Source: CALAZP01 sp964410725
GTDB taxonomy: Bacteria > Bacteroidota > Bacteroidia > Chitinophagales > Saprospiraceae
Length of the DNA stretch: 64,000 nt
Assembly: GCA_964410725.1 (NCBI GenBank)
Contig: CAYPID010000001.1
Span: 1-64,000 of the forward strand
Direction: 5' to 3'
Positions 10,398 through 18,060 of the stretch are shown in pieces (positions within the stretch are counted from its first letter, which is position 1; the number at the start of each line of letters is the position of its first letter). Made by a program: the position numbers and the translations under genes. The notes beneath the pieces were generated by a model. The model saw nothing but the letters and a program-made list of their open reading frames with translations. It was not told the DNA's origin and did no database searches.

Positions 10398-11584
10398 AAA
10401 AGACATTATTGCCCTTTCTGCTTTTGCTGATTTTATCCTCCGGTTATGCTCAAGATAACCCACTGATAAAAATTTTAAAAGATCATGCTGTCGAACTAGG
10501 CCCAGTCTTGATGAACCCCGAGGAGTATCGCATCCAAATTATATATACCCAAATCGAAAGAAAGGAAAATGGAGATGTAGCGTTTACAGATTACGAATAT
10601 AGGCCTAACCCGAACGCCTATTTCTATCCAGCAAGTACAGTGAAAATGCCCATCGCTTTTCTTGCGTTGGAATACTTAAACGAATTGCGGATTAAAGGAT
10701 TGAATGCCCATTCTACTATGATTACTGGACAGGGGAGTTTTCCGCAAACTGGAGTGGTGAGGGATTCGACTGCTGAAAATCTGCTGCCCTCTGTTGATCA
10801 CTACGTGAAAAAAATATTTTTGGTCAGTGATAACGATGCGTATAATCGATTGTATGAGTTACTTGGCCCTTGTTACATCAATGAAAAATTGCGCGATAAA
10901 GGATATTTGAAAAGTGAGATTATCCATCGATTGTCTGCGCCAAATTATACTTACGAAACGAATATGTTGACGAACCCCGTTTCGTTTCACTTAGACCATC
11001 AATTGCTGTTTCACAAAGGTGAGGTCTGGTGTGAAAACTTACCGAGGATGGAGCGCCGGGAAACTACCCTTGGGACTGCATATATAGATGGTGAAGGGAA
11101 ATTGATTCCAGAACCCATGTATTTTGGGGATAAAAATTGGGTGGATCTTCAAGATTTGCACGAGCTTTTAAAAGCATTTATTTTCCCCAATGATATCCAA
11201 TCTCCAGATGGCACTTTCCAAATCAGTCCCGAAGATCGGGAGAGGGTTTTGGAATATCTGTCCATGTGGCCATCCGCTTCTGATTATCCTAATTATGAGG
11301 ATATTCCTGATAACTATTGCAAATTCCTATTCATGGGAGACGGGGCGTACCCTGCTCCAGAAGGTTTAAAGATTTACAATAAAATTGGAATGGCCTATGG
11401 TTTCTTAAGCGATGTTGCCTATTTTCATAATCCTTCCGACGGCGTGGAGTTTATGCTTTCTGCGGGTTTATATGTCAATGAGAATCAAACTCTCAACGAC
11501 GGCCAATACGAATACGAGACCTTGGGATTACCATTTTTATCTAAGTTAGGCAAGTTCGTCTATGATTATGAAGTCAACCGTTAA
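10394..11584 (+). CDS. secreted class A beta-lactamase-like serine hydrolase
   Basis: 396 residues with a signal peptide (MKKTLLPFLLLLILSS...YAQ). The active-site Ser-x-x-Lys is STVK at 81-84, and SDN at 145-147 matches the class A second motif. The third motif appears to be KIG (in NKIGMAYG) instead of KTG/KSG. Class A-fold proteins in Bacteroidota operons of this kind often are not true beta-lactamases but peptidoglycan-related or general serine hydrolases; which applies here cannot be told. Last gene of the operon beginning with the LD-carboxypeptidase; its stop codon region overlaps the convergent gene on the other strand by 4 bases. Confidence 0.82.
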   Translation: MKKTLLPFLLLLILSSGYAQDNPLIKILKDHAVELGPVLMNPEEYRIQIIYTQIERKENGDVAFTDYEYRPNPNAYFYPASTVKMPIAFLALEYLNELRIKGLNAHSTMITGQGSFPQTGVVRDSTAENLLPSVDHYVKKIFLVSDNDAYNRLYELLGPCYINEKLRDKGYLKSEIIHRLSAPNYTYETNMLTNPVSFHLDHQLLFHKGEVWCENLPRMERRETTLGTAYIDGEGKLIPEPMYFGDKNWVDLQDLHELLKAFIFPNDIQSPDGTFQISPEDRERVLEYLSMWPSASDYPNYEDIPDNYCKFLFMGDGAYPAPEGLKIYNKIGMAYGFLSDVAYFHNPSDGVEFMLSAGLYVNENQTLNDGQYEYETLGLPFLSKLGKFVYDYEVNR

Positions 11585-13416
11585 TGCATAATGGCGTCAT
11601 ATAAAGCTTGATGGATGGACGGCCTGATGTTTAATTGATATAATTTGCGATTGTCTCTGGTAGGGTGCACTCGGTTAGAGAAAAATATAAAGAGTAATTC
11701 CTCTTGGGGATCGACCCAGACATAAGTTCCTGTGTATCCTGAGTGGCCAAATGCCGAAGTGCTAGTAGATGCTGCTACTGGGCTTCTATTGGGATCGTAT
11801 TCTATCAAAGGTCTTTCAAAACCCATTCCTCTGTGATTGCCTTCATCGCAGTACTGGCATTTTGTGAATTCTGCCATTGCTTTTTCTTGTAAGATCCGCT
11901 GCCCCCCATAAATTCCTCCATTGAGGTACATTTGAAATAATTTGGCCAAATCCAATGCTTTACTAAATAATCCAGCATTGCCGGAAATACCTCCCATCAT
12001 AATAGCCCCCTCATCGTGAACCGTTCCCTGAATCTGGGTCATGCGAAAAAAAGTATCTTTCTCCGTAGGGATCATTCGTTCTTTTGGAAAAAACCTTAAT
12101 GGATTGTACGTTGTGGTCGTCGCCCCAATAGGCAAATGAATGTTTTCCTTGACATAATCTTCATAGCGCTGCCCTGTAATTTCTTGAATGACCAAGGGCA
12201 TGATATGAAAAGTCAGGTCCGAATAAACATATTTTGGATTTTCGGAAAGAGGAGACTTCCTAATAGAACGGTATATTTTTTTTAGATACCCATCGTGTAA
12301 CCACAGATCATCTGTGATTTTAATGGGGTATCTTTGACTGGAATCCCTTTTTAAAGTCCTGTTTTTGAAGTCGTAATCGTTATTAAAAACATTGTCCCAC
12401 TTTCCTTTCCAGGGATAGTTGCTGTTGTGTTTCAATGTCGCTCTCCAAAAAGGAATCCATGCCAATAATCCAGACTGGTGAGCCAACATACGGCGTAAAA
12501 TTAAATCACCTTTGTCGGATCTCTTAAAAAATGGCACATAATTACCCAATGGCTGATCTGGATCAAACTTACCCTCTCCATATAACTTAATTAAAGCTGG
12601 GGTAGAAGCACTTACTTTGGTTACGGAAGCATAGTCGTATAGGTCTTCCCTTTGAACAGTTCTCAAAGAATCGTAGGTATGAAAACCATAGGTTTGATGA
12701 TACACAATTTGACCCTTTCTCGCCACCAAAACCTGTGCTCCGGGATAGGCCTTTTCCTTCAACCCAAAATTTACGATCGAATCAACTTGTCTAAATAATT
12801 TCTCACCATCCATTCCCACAGTGTGGGGAGCAGCATAACCCAATCGAGTGGGCTCGGGGAGATTCAAACCGAATCCTTTCCTATAGAATATGGTCAAATC
12901 GTTGGAAAGGTTACCAGTTGGACGACTACCTCCATATATGACCTGCCCAACATAAAATAAGGCATCTTCTGGTTGAGCTTCCGAAATGAGCACTACATCA
13001 CCCTGGAGCAATGACCAATGTTTTTGAATTTCGCGAGGTTGATTCAAGATTAAAATCATCAATCGGGTGGAACTAGATAATTTTCTGCGGATAAAAGACA
13101 GGATGGCCTCACCCGCTAATAAATTTTTTCCCACCACGGCCACTACTAAATCCGCATTCAAATCGTCTTCAACAGCTTCGTAACCGTAATTTGCAATGGA
13201 ATTTTTTAAAGGTGCCAAATCGGTTCCATCAAGGCTAATTAGAGATACGCTGGTTTTTAAATCTCGGATAGGTAGAACATAAGATGTATTCTTCAGCACA
13301 GTTGTTTTTTGTTCAACTTCGTCAAAATGGGCCCATCCAGCATAAGGATTAATTTGAGCCGTTAAGTTAACCCCAACACAAGTACACATCAATAAGGCCA
13401 GCCTGAGCAATTTCAT
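11581..13416 (-). CDS. serine hydrolase (class C beta-lactamase family) with an N-terminal GH3 C-domain remnant
   Basis: 611 residues with a signal peptide (cleaved near LTAQ). Residues about 200-605 are a class C beta-lactamase/PBP4*-like domain with SVTK at 264-267, YSD at 398-400 and HSG at 558-560, so the active site looks intact. Residues about 33-185 match the C-terminal (alpha/beta sandwich) domain of family 3 glycoside hydrolases (VLKNTSYVLPIRDL, VVAVVGKN, YGGSRPTGNLSND). The catalytic N-terminal GH3 barrel, present in the roughly 1000-residue fusion proteins of this phylum, is absent although a leader is in place. Its genomic partner is the convergent murein-peptide operon, which suggests a cell-wall role. 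Confidence 0.85.
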   Translation of the reverse strand: MKLLRLALLMCTCVGVNLTAQINPYAGWAHFDEVEQKTTVLKNTSYVLPIRDLKTSVSLISLDGTDLAPLKNSIANYGYEAVEDDLNADLVVAVVGKNLLAGEAILSFIRRKLSSSTRLMILILNQPREIQKHWSLLQGDVVLISEAQPEDALFYVGQVIYGGSRPTGNLSNDLTIFYRKGFGLNLPEPTRLGYAAPHTVGMDGEKLFRQVDSIVNFGLKEKAYPGAQVLVARKGQIVYHQTYGFHTYDSLRTVQREDLYDYASVTKVSASTPALIKLYGEGKFDPDQPLGNYVPFFKRSDKGDLILRRMLAHQSGLLAWIPFWRATLKHNSNYPWKGKWDNVFNNDYDFKNRTLKRDSSQRYPIKITDDLWLHDGYLKKIYRSIRKSPLSENPKYVYSDLTFHIMPLVIQEITGQRYEDYVKENIHLPIGATTTTYNPLRFFPKERMIPTEKDTFFRMTQIQGTVHDEGAIMMGGISGNAGLFSKALDLAKLFQMYLNGGIYGGQRILQEKAMAEFTKCQYCDEGNHRGMGFERPLIEYDPNRSPVAASTSTSAFGHSGYTGTYVWVDPQEELLFIFFSNRVHPTRDNRKLYQLNIRPSIHQALYDAIMH

Positions 13417-13456
13417 AAAATAGTTTTAAACTTTTAAAATTGAAATTTATAAAAAT

Positions 13457-13464
13457 TATATTTG
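13457..13464 (+). promoter_or_regulatory. candidate -7 promoter element for the NhaC gene
   Basis: TATATTTG at 13457-13464 is a perfect Bacteroidota -7 element; transcription would begin about 9 bases before the ATG at 13480. No clear -33 TTTG is seen at the expected position (TTAA at 13434-13437). Confidence 0.35.
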
Positions 13465-13479
13465 AAAAAATACCAAGCC

Positions 13480-14964
13480 ATGGAATCGTACGGTTTTCTT
13501 TCCATTCTTCCTCCGATTTTGGCCATTTTTTTGGCTATTATCACTCGTCAGGTTTATGTTTCCTTATTATTTGGTATTTGGTTGGGATGGTTAATCCTTT
13601 CAGACTTCAATTTCATTGAGGGGAGTTTGGCAGCTGTAGAAGGCCTTGTTGTTGTTTTTGCCGACCCTGGTAATACCCGAACCATTCTCTTCTGTGCCTT
13701 AGTAGGTGCACTCATTGTCTTAATGCAAAAATCCGGTGGGGTGTTAGGATTTATTCAGAAAGTAACCCAATTTTTGACTCGCCTTGAGACGAAAAACCAC
13801 TGGTCAAAAAGAAAATTAGTTCAATTACTTGCCTGGTTGACCGGAATAATCATTTTCGTAGAGTCCAGTATTTCAGTACTTACCGTTGGCACCCTTTACA
13901 GACCTCTTTTTGATCAACTAAAAATTCCCAGAGAAAAATTAGCCTATATCGCCGATTCCAGTTCCGCCCCAAGTAGTATTTTAATTCCCTTCAATGGATG
14001 GGGGGCCTTCATCATGTCCTTGCTTTTGGCCCAAGGATTTCAGGATCCCTTTGCCACTATGGTAAAAGCCATTAGCCTCAACTTTTATCCTATGTTGGCC
14101 CTCGGAACAGTGTTGATTATCATTCTATCCAATAAAGATTTTGGACCTATGGCCCAAGCAGAAAATAGAACCAAAAAAACTGGAGCATTGATGAATCCCG
14201 ACTCCAAACCAATGGTATCGGACGAACTCACTAGTATTACTCCGGTACCTAACATTGAATACAGGTCCATTAATATGATTTTTCCCATAGCGGTAATGGT
14301 GGGAATGATGCCGATTATGTTGGCCTATACAGGCTGGGAAAGTGCACTCACCAATCTACCTAATGAAACGCGATTCAGACAGTTTGTCTTTGCGCTAGGG
14401 CAAGGTTCTGGCAGCACTTCGGTGCTCATCGCGGTGATTACTTCGATTGTTACGACTATCCTTTTTTACCGCTTACAAAAAATTATGCGCTTCAAAGAAA
14501 TGATTCAATTGACCCTCAAGGGCACTTCTGAAATGGTTCCTCTTGCTATGTTGATGCTTTTTGCCTTCGCAATTGGAAATGTGTGCAAAGCTATGGAGAC
14601 CGGGCAGTATGTGGCCAGTATAGCTCAAGAATGGCTATCACCCGGATTGGTCCCTTTCTTGATTTTCATCGTGACCTGTTTTATTGCCTTTTCCACTGGA
14701 ACCTCCTGGGGCACTTTTGCCATCATGATGGCTATTGCTGTTCCTATGGCTGAATCTATGCAAGCAGATCCCTATATGACCATTGCCGCCGTCCTAGGTG
14801 GCGGAGTGTACGGGGACCATTGCAGCCCCATTTCTGACACCACTATCCTGTCGTCAATGGCATCCGCAAGTGACCATATTGACCATGTAAAAACACAATT
14901 ACCCTATGCCAGCATAGCCGGAGGCATTACCGCCGCCATTTATTTTTTAGCTGGTATTTTATAA
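13480..14964 (+). CDS. NhaC-family Na+/H+ antiporter
   Basis: 494 residues from the ATG at 13480 (an in-frame TTG at 13462 lies inside the likely -7 element). Strongly hydrophobic with about 11-12 predicted membrane spans. Hallmarks of the NhaC/ion-transporter superfamily are visible: SAPSSILIPFNGWGAF around the conserved polar helix break, GTSWGTFAIMMAIAVP, and GGGVYGDHCSPISDTTILSS near the C-terminus. It exchanges sodium, or possibly an organic solute such as malate or lactate in related carriers, for protons in the inner membrane. It is followed 12 bases later by the asparaginase gene on the same strand, so co-transcription is likely. Confidence 0.87.
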   Translation: MESYGFLSILPPILAIFLAIITRQVYVSLLFGIWLGWLILSDFNFIEGSLAAVEGLVVVFADPGNTRTILFCALVGALIVLMQKSGGVLGFIQKVTQFLTRLETKNHWSKRKLVQLLAWLTGIIIFVESSISVLTVGTLYRPLFDQLKIPREKLAYIADSSSAPSSILIPFNGWGAFIMSLLLAQGFQDPFATMVKAISLNFYPMLALGTVLIIILSNKDFGPMAQAENRTKKTGALMNPDSKPMVSDELTSITPVPNIEYRSINMIFPIAVMVGMMPIMLAYTGWESALTNLPNETRFRQFVFALGQGSGSTSVLIAVITSIVTTILFYRLQKIMRFKEMIQLTLKGTSEMVPLAMLMLFAFAIGNVCKAMETGQYVASIAQEWLSPGLVPFLIFIVTCFIAFSTGTSWGTFAIMMAIAVPMAESMQADPYMTIAAVLGGGVYGDHCSPISDTTILSSMASASDHIDHVKTQLPYASIAGGITAAIYFLAGIL

Positions 14965-14976
14965 AAACCAACGAAT

Positions 14977-15966
14977 ATGAAAAACAGAAGAACATTTATC
15001 AAACAATCTGCAGCCTTGGGAACTTTCTCTGCTTTGGGCATTCCTTCAACAGTTAAAGCAGGTAGTGAGAAACTGAAAGACACCTTCGGTAAAAATGAAC
15101 TACCCATAGTGATATCTACTTGGAATACGCAAACTGCAGCTCAAGAAGCTATTCATACCCTTCAGAAAGGAGGTAGTGCCCTGGATGCTGTGGAAAGTGG
15201 TGTAAAAATTGAAGAAGCCAATCCGGATAACCAAACCGTCGGGTATGGTGGATTGCCCGATCGAGATGGCATCGTCACGTTAGATGCCTGTATTATGGAT
15301 GCCAAGGGCAATGCCGGCAGCGTTACCTACCTTCAGGATATCAAACATCCCATTTCAGTAGCCAGAAAAGTAATGGAAGACACTCCCCATGTTATGCTCA
15401 GTGGAGAAGGAGCCTATCAATTTGCCTTGGCAAAAGGTTTCCAAAAAGAAAATCTGTTAACCGATAAATCCAAAAAAGCCTGGGAAAATTGGCTGGTTGA
15501 AAAAGAATACAAACCTATACCTAATATTGAACGACACGATACTATTGGCATGTTAGCAGTGGATCATAATGGGGTAATGGCAGGAGCTTGCACCACTAGC
15601 GGAATGGCTTATAAAATGCATGGCCGAGTTGGCGATTCTCCTATAATTGGAGCAGGATTATTTGTTGATGGAGAAATTGGAGGAGCAGTAGCCACTGGAT
15701 TAGGAGAATTGGTAATGAAAACACTCGGTGCATTTTTGATTGTAGAATTAATGCGACAAGGCGCTGATCCTCAAACGGCTTGCGAGGAAGCGGTTAAAAG
15801 AATTGCCGATAAATATGGAACTGGACCAGATGCTCAAGTTGGCTATATTGCCCTTCGACCAGATGGCGCTCATGGAGCGTTTTCTATGTTGAAAGGATTT
15901 AATTACGCTCTGGGAGGACTTCAAAAAGTAACCCTCTTTGATGCCGAACCCTATGTGAAAAAATAA
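14977..15966 (+). CDS. N4-(beta-N-acetylglucosaminyl)-L-asparaginase (glycosylasparaginase)
   Basis: N-terminal-nucleophile hydrolase that splits the bond between asparagine and N-acetylglucosamine. The 329-residue precursor starts with a twin-arginine leader (MKNRRTFIKQSAALGTFSALG), so it is probably exported folded. The autocleavage site HDTIG at 187-191 makes Thr189 the nucleophile of the beta subunit. GRVGDSPIIGAG and ATGLGE are further family signatures. Normal length. It sits behind the NhaC antiporter; its last 16 bases overlap the end of the convergent small membrane protein gene. Confidence 0.92.
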   Translation: MKNRRTFIKQSAALGTFSALGIPSTVKAGSEKLKDTFGKNELPIVISTWNTQTAAQEAIHTLQKGGSALDAVESGVKIEEANPDNQTVGYGGLPDRDGIVTLDACIMDAKGNAGSVTYLQDIKHPISVARKVMEDTPHVMLSGEGAYQFALAKGFQKENLLTDKSKKAWENWLVEKEYKPIPNIERHDTIGMLAVDHNGVMAGACTTSGMAYKMHGRVGDSPIIGAGLFVDGEIGGAVATGLGELVMKTLGAFLIVELMRQGADPQTACEEAVKRIADKYGTGPDAQVGYIALRPDGAHGAFSMLKGFNYALGGLQKVTLFDAEPYVKK

Positions 15967-16223
15967 GTGAGCATTTTATTAACCAAAAAATAGATCAGCC
16001 AAGTGAGAAATAGCCATAAAATGGGACCCAATACTTTTGGAAAGGGCAATGAAAACCCTAACTCCATGGCAAAAACGAAATTCGAAAAAAGAGCGGCAAG
16101 TTGATAACTTGTCTGTGTGCCTGGTACAGTAACCAATACATTAATGAATAAAATAGAACCTACTAAAAATGTCAACCCAACGAGTAAAGCTATAGTTTGA
16201 ATTAAAGAGCGAGAAATCTTCAC
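15951..16223 (-). CDS. small hydrophobic membrane protein of unknown function
   Basis: 90 residues starting at a GTG (no in-frame ATG). Three hydrophobic stretches (about residues 8-30, 38-58 and 62-85) suggest an inner-membrane protein with two or three spans. I do not recognise the family. The gene ends inside the 3' end of the convergent asparaginase gene (16-base overlap) and is divergent from the dehydratase gene, with a 73-base shared upstream region at 16224-16296 in which I see no good promoter. Confidence 0.6.
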   Translation of the reverse strand: MKISRSLIQTIALLVGLTFLVGSILFINVLVTVPGTQTSYQLAALFSNFVFAMELGFSLPFPKVLGPILWLFLTWLIYFLVNKMLTYFFT

Positions 16224-16296
16224 TTAGTTTTTTTAGTATACATCAAACCATAATACGACAAAAAGTTTTAACCTAAGGAATAAATTATTCTAAGAG

Positions 16297-17244
16297 ATGA
16301 TCACCATCCAAGATATTAATAGCGCACATAAAGCTATCGCCCCCTACATCCACAAAACCCCTGTTTTGACCTCTGAAAGTATCAATCAAATAACAGGAGC
16401 TAGGATTTACTTTAAATGCGAAAATTTTCAAAAAATTGGGGCCTTTAAAATGAGAGGAGCCATGAATGCAGCCCTTAGCCTGCCTAATGAATTGATTCAA
16501 AAAGGTTTAGCCACTCACTCTTCCGGTAATCATGCGCAAGCGGTAGCCAGAGCAGCAGCAATTATGGGGGTGCCTGCCTACATTGTCATGCCAGAAAATG
16601 CGCCAGCAATCAAAAAAGCAGCCACAAAAGGATATGGAGGTTTAATTACATTTTGTGAACCCACTGTGGAGGCTCGAGCAACTACCTTAGAGAAAATAGT
16701 GCGGCAAACAGGTGCGACTATGATTCATCCCTTTAATGATGAAAAGGTAATTACTGGGCAAGGAACAGCTGCAAAGGAACTCTATGAACAACTACCTACT
16801 AATACTTCACTTGATTTTCTAATGGCTCCTATCGGAGGTGGTGGATTGATGAGCGGAACGGCAATATATTCAAAACTTAAATTTCCCACAACCCAAGTTA
16901 TTGGTGCTGAACCACAAAAGGTGGATGATGCAAAACGGTCAATGGAATCAGGAAAAATTGAACATAATGCCACCACCGATACCATTGCAGACGGTCTAAA
17001 GACCGATTTAGGGCCTTTGACCTTCCAATACCTAAAACAATATTTGGATGATATCTTAACGGTAAGTGAAGAATCCATTATTGAGGCTATGCAATTAATT
17101 TGGGAGCGAATGAAAATAATTATTGAACCTTCATGCGCCGTACCATTGGCTGCTGTCTTAAACAACAGGGAAGTGTTCAAACAAAAAAATGTAGGTATGA
17201 TTCTAACTGGAGGAAATGTCGATATAGGTAATCTGCCCTTCTAA
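16297..17244 (+). CDS. PLP-dependent threonine/serine dehydratase family enzyme
   Basis: 315 residues, fold-type II PLP enzyme. The Schiff-base lysine is K51 in CENFQKIGAFKMRGA, the substrate loop is SSGNHAQA at 75-82, the phosphate-binding glycine loop is GGGGLMSG at 180-187, and GGNVD closes the C-terminus. There is no ACT regulatory domain, so it belongs with the short catabolic threonine dehydratase / serine racemase / threo-3-hydroxyaspartate ammonia-lyase group; which substrate is used cannot be decided from sequence alone. The stop codon TAA (17242-17244) falls within the first three bases of the adjacent 155-bp repeat array. Confidence 0.86.
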   Translation: MITIQDINSAHKAIAPYIHKTPVLTSESINQITGARIYFKCENFQKIGAFKMRGAMNAALSLPNELIQKGLATHSSGNHAQAVARAAAIMGVPAYIVMPENAPAIKKAATKGYGGLITFCEPTVEARATTLEKIVRQTGATMIHPFNDEKVITGQGTAAKELYEQLPTNTSLDFLMAPIGGGGLMSGTAIYSKLKFPTTQVIGAEPQKVDDAKRSMESGKIEHNATTDTIADGLKTDLGPLTFQYLKQYLDDILTVSEESIIEAMQLIWERMKIIIEPSCAVPLAAVLNNREVFKQKNVGMILTGGNVDIGNLPF

Positions 17245-17395
17245 AGAAATTAGAAAATTAGTGGCCTTTACATCCAATGTCGGGTGCTAATAAATCCTCA
17301 ACAACCAGTTTATTGAATGGACATTCTGTCCAAAATAACGTTCCCCTTAAGCAATTATTATTCGTTCGAAACTGTCGCATTGATTATTACTTCCG
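17241..17395 (+). repeat. repeat unit 1 (155 bp)
   Basis: First complete unit. It carries a perfect inverted repeat TGGACA-ttc-TGTCCA at 17318-17332. It differs from unit 2 at scattered positions (for example 'gtggcc' against 'gtggac', and 'ccttaagcaatta' against 'ccgtaagcaacta'). Confidence 0.95.
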
Positions 17396-17512
17396 CTAAA
17401 GAAATTAGAAAATAAGTGGACTTTACATCCAATGTCGGGTGCTAATAAATCCTCAACAACCAGTTTATTGAATGGACATTCTGTCCAATATAACGTTCCC
17501 CGTAAGCAACTA
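17396..17512 (+). repeat. repeat unit 2, truncated by the assembly gap
   Basis: First 117 bases of a unit, same subtype as unit 1, with the inverted repeat at 17473-17487. If the period holds, 38 bases of this unit are missing in the gap. Confidence 0.93.
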
Positions 17513-17612
17513 NNNNNNNNNNNNNNNNNNNNNNNNNNNNNNNNNNNNNNNNNNNNNNNNNNNNNNNNNNNNNNNNNNNNNNNNNNNNNNNNNNNNNNNN
17601 NNNNNNNNNNNN
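17513..17612. other. assembly gap of exactly 100 N
   Basis: A run of 100 N, the conventional placeholder for an unknown gap length. It lies inside the tandem array and its right edge coincides with the first base of a unit. Keeping the 155-base period, the true missing length should be 38 bases plus a multiple of 155. Confidence 0.98.
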
Positions 17613-17767
17613 CTAAAGAAATTAGAAAATTAGTGGCCTTTACATCCAATTTTGGTTGCTAATAAGTTCTCTCAAACCAGTTTATTGAATGGACATTCTG
17701 TCCAATATAACGTTCCCCGTAAGCAACTATTATTCGTTCGAAATTCTCGCATTGACCATTACTTCCG
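17613..17767 (+). repeat. repeat unit 3 (155 bp)
   Basis: Second subtype (internal 'ttttggttgctaataag'). Inverted repeat TGGACA-ttc-TGTCCA at 17690-17704. Almost identical to unit 4. Confidence 0.95.
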
Positions 17768-17922
17768 CTAAAGAAATTAGAAAATTAGTGGCCTTTACAT
17801 CCAATTTTGGTTGCTAATAAGTTCTCTCAAACCAGTTTATTGAATGGACATTCTGTCCAATATAACGTTCCCCGTAAGCAACTATTATTCGTTCGAAATT
17901 CTCGCATTGCTCATTACTTCCG
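17768..17922 (+). repeat. repeat unit 4 (155 bp)
   Basis: Second subtype. Inverted repeat at 17845-17859. Two differences from unit 3, in the 'gcattg(ac/ct)cattac' segment near its end. Confidence 0.95.
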
Positions 17923-17960
17923 CTAAAGAAATTAGAAAATCAGTGGCCTTTACATCCAAT
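17923..17960 (+). repeat. repeat unit 5, partial (38 bp)
   Basis: Starts like the other units and stays collinear to 'acatccaat', then changes to unrelated sequence. This is the right end of the array. Confidence 0.9.
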
Positions 17961-18060
17961 ACGGCAGCAAAAATTAGGAAATATAATTGTTGTTTTTGGG
18001 TATAAATTAGTCAGCTATTAGTTGTAGCAATCCAAAAAAAACGAGAACAAAAATTTCCTT

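Larger units (their letters stand above)
17241..17960. repeat. 155-bp tandem repeat array (at least four units plus a partial) containing an assembly gap
   Basis: Units begin with ctaaagaaattag at 17241, 17396, 17613, 17768 and 17923; every measurable period is exactly 155 bases. Two sequence subtypes exist: units 1-2 share one internal block ('gtcgggtgctaataaat'), units 3-4 share another ('ttttggttgctaataag'). Units 3 and 4 differ at only two positions. The fifth copy stops after 38 bases. No plausible coding frame covers it. It fills most of the space between the dehydratase gene (plus) and the beta-helix gene (minus), which converge on it. The remaining 100 bases (17961-18060) hold nothing I recognise. 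Function unknown. Confidence 0.95.

Noticed and set aside
16782..17180. 132-residue open frame antisense to the dehydratase gene
   Set aside because: Shadow of a strongly conserved enzyme; no independent start context, domain or homology pattern.
17361..17380. GTTCGAA in the 155-bp units resembling a tRNA T-arm
   Set aside because: No acceptor stem, D-arm or anticodon arm surrounds it, and it recurs only as part of the repeat.
17241..17960. CRISPR array
   Set aside because: Units are 155 bases and contiguous with no unique spacers; no cas genes are nearby.
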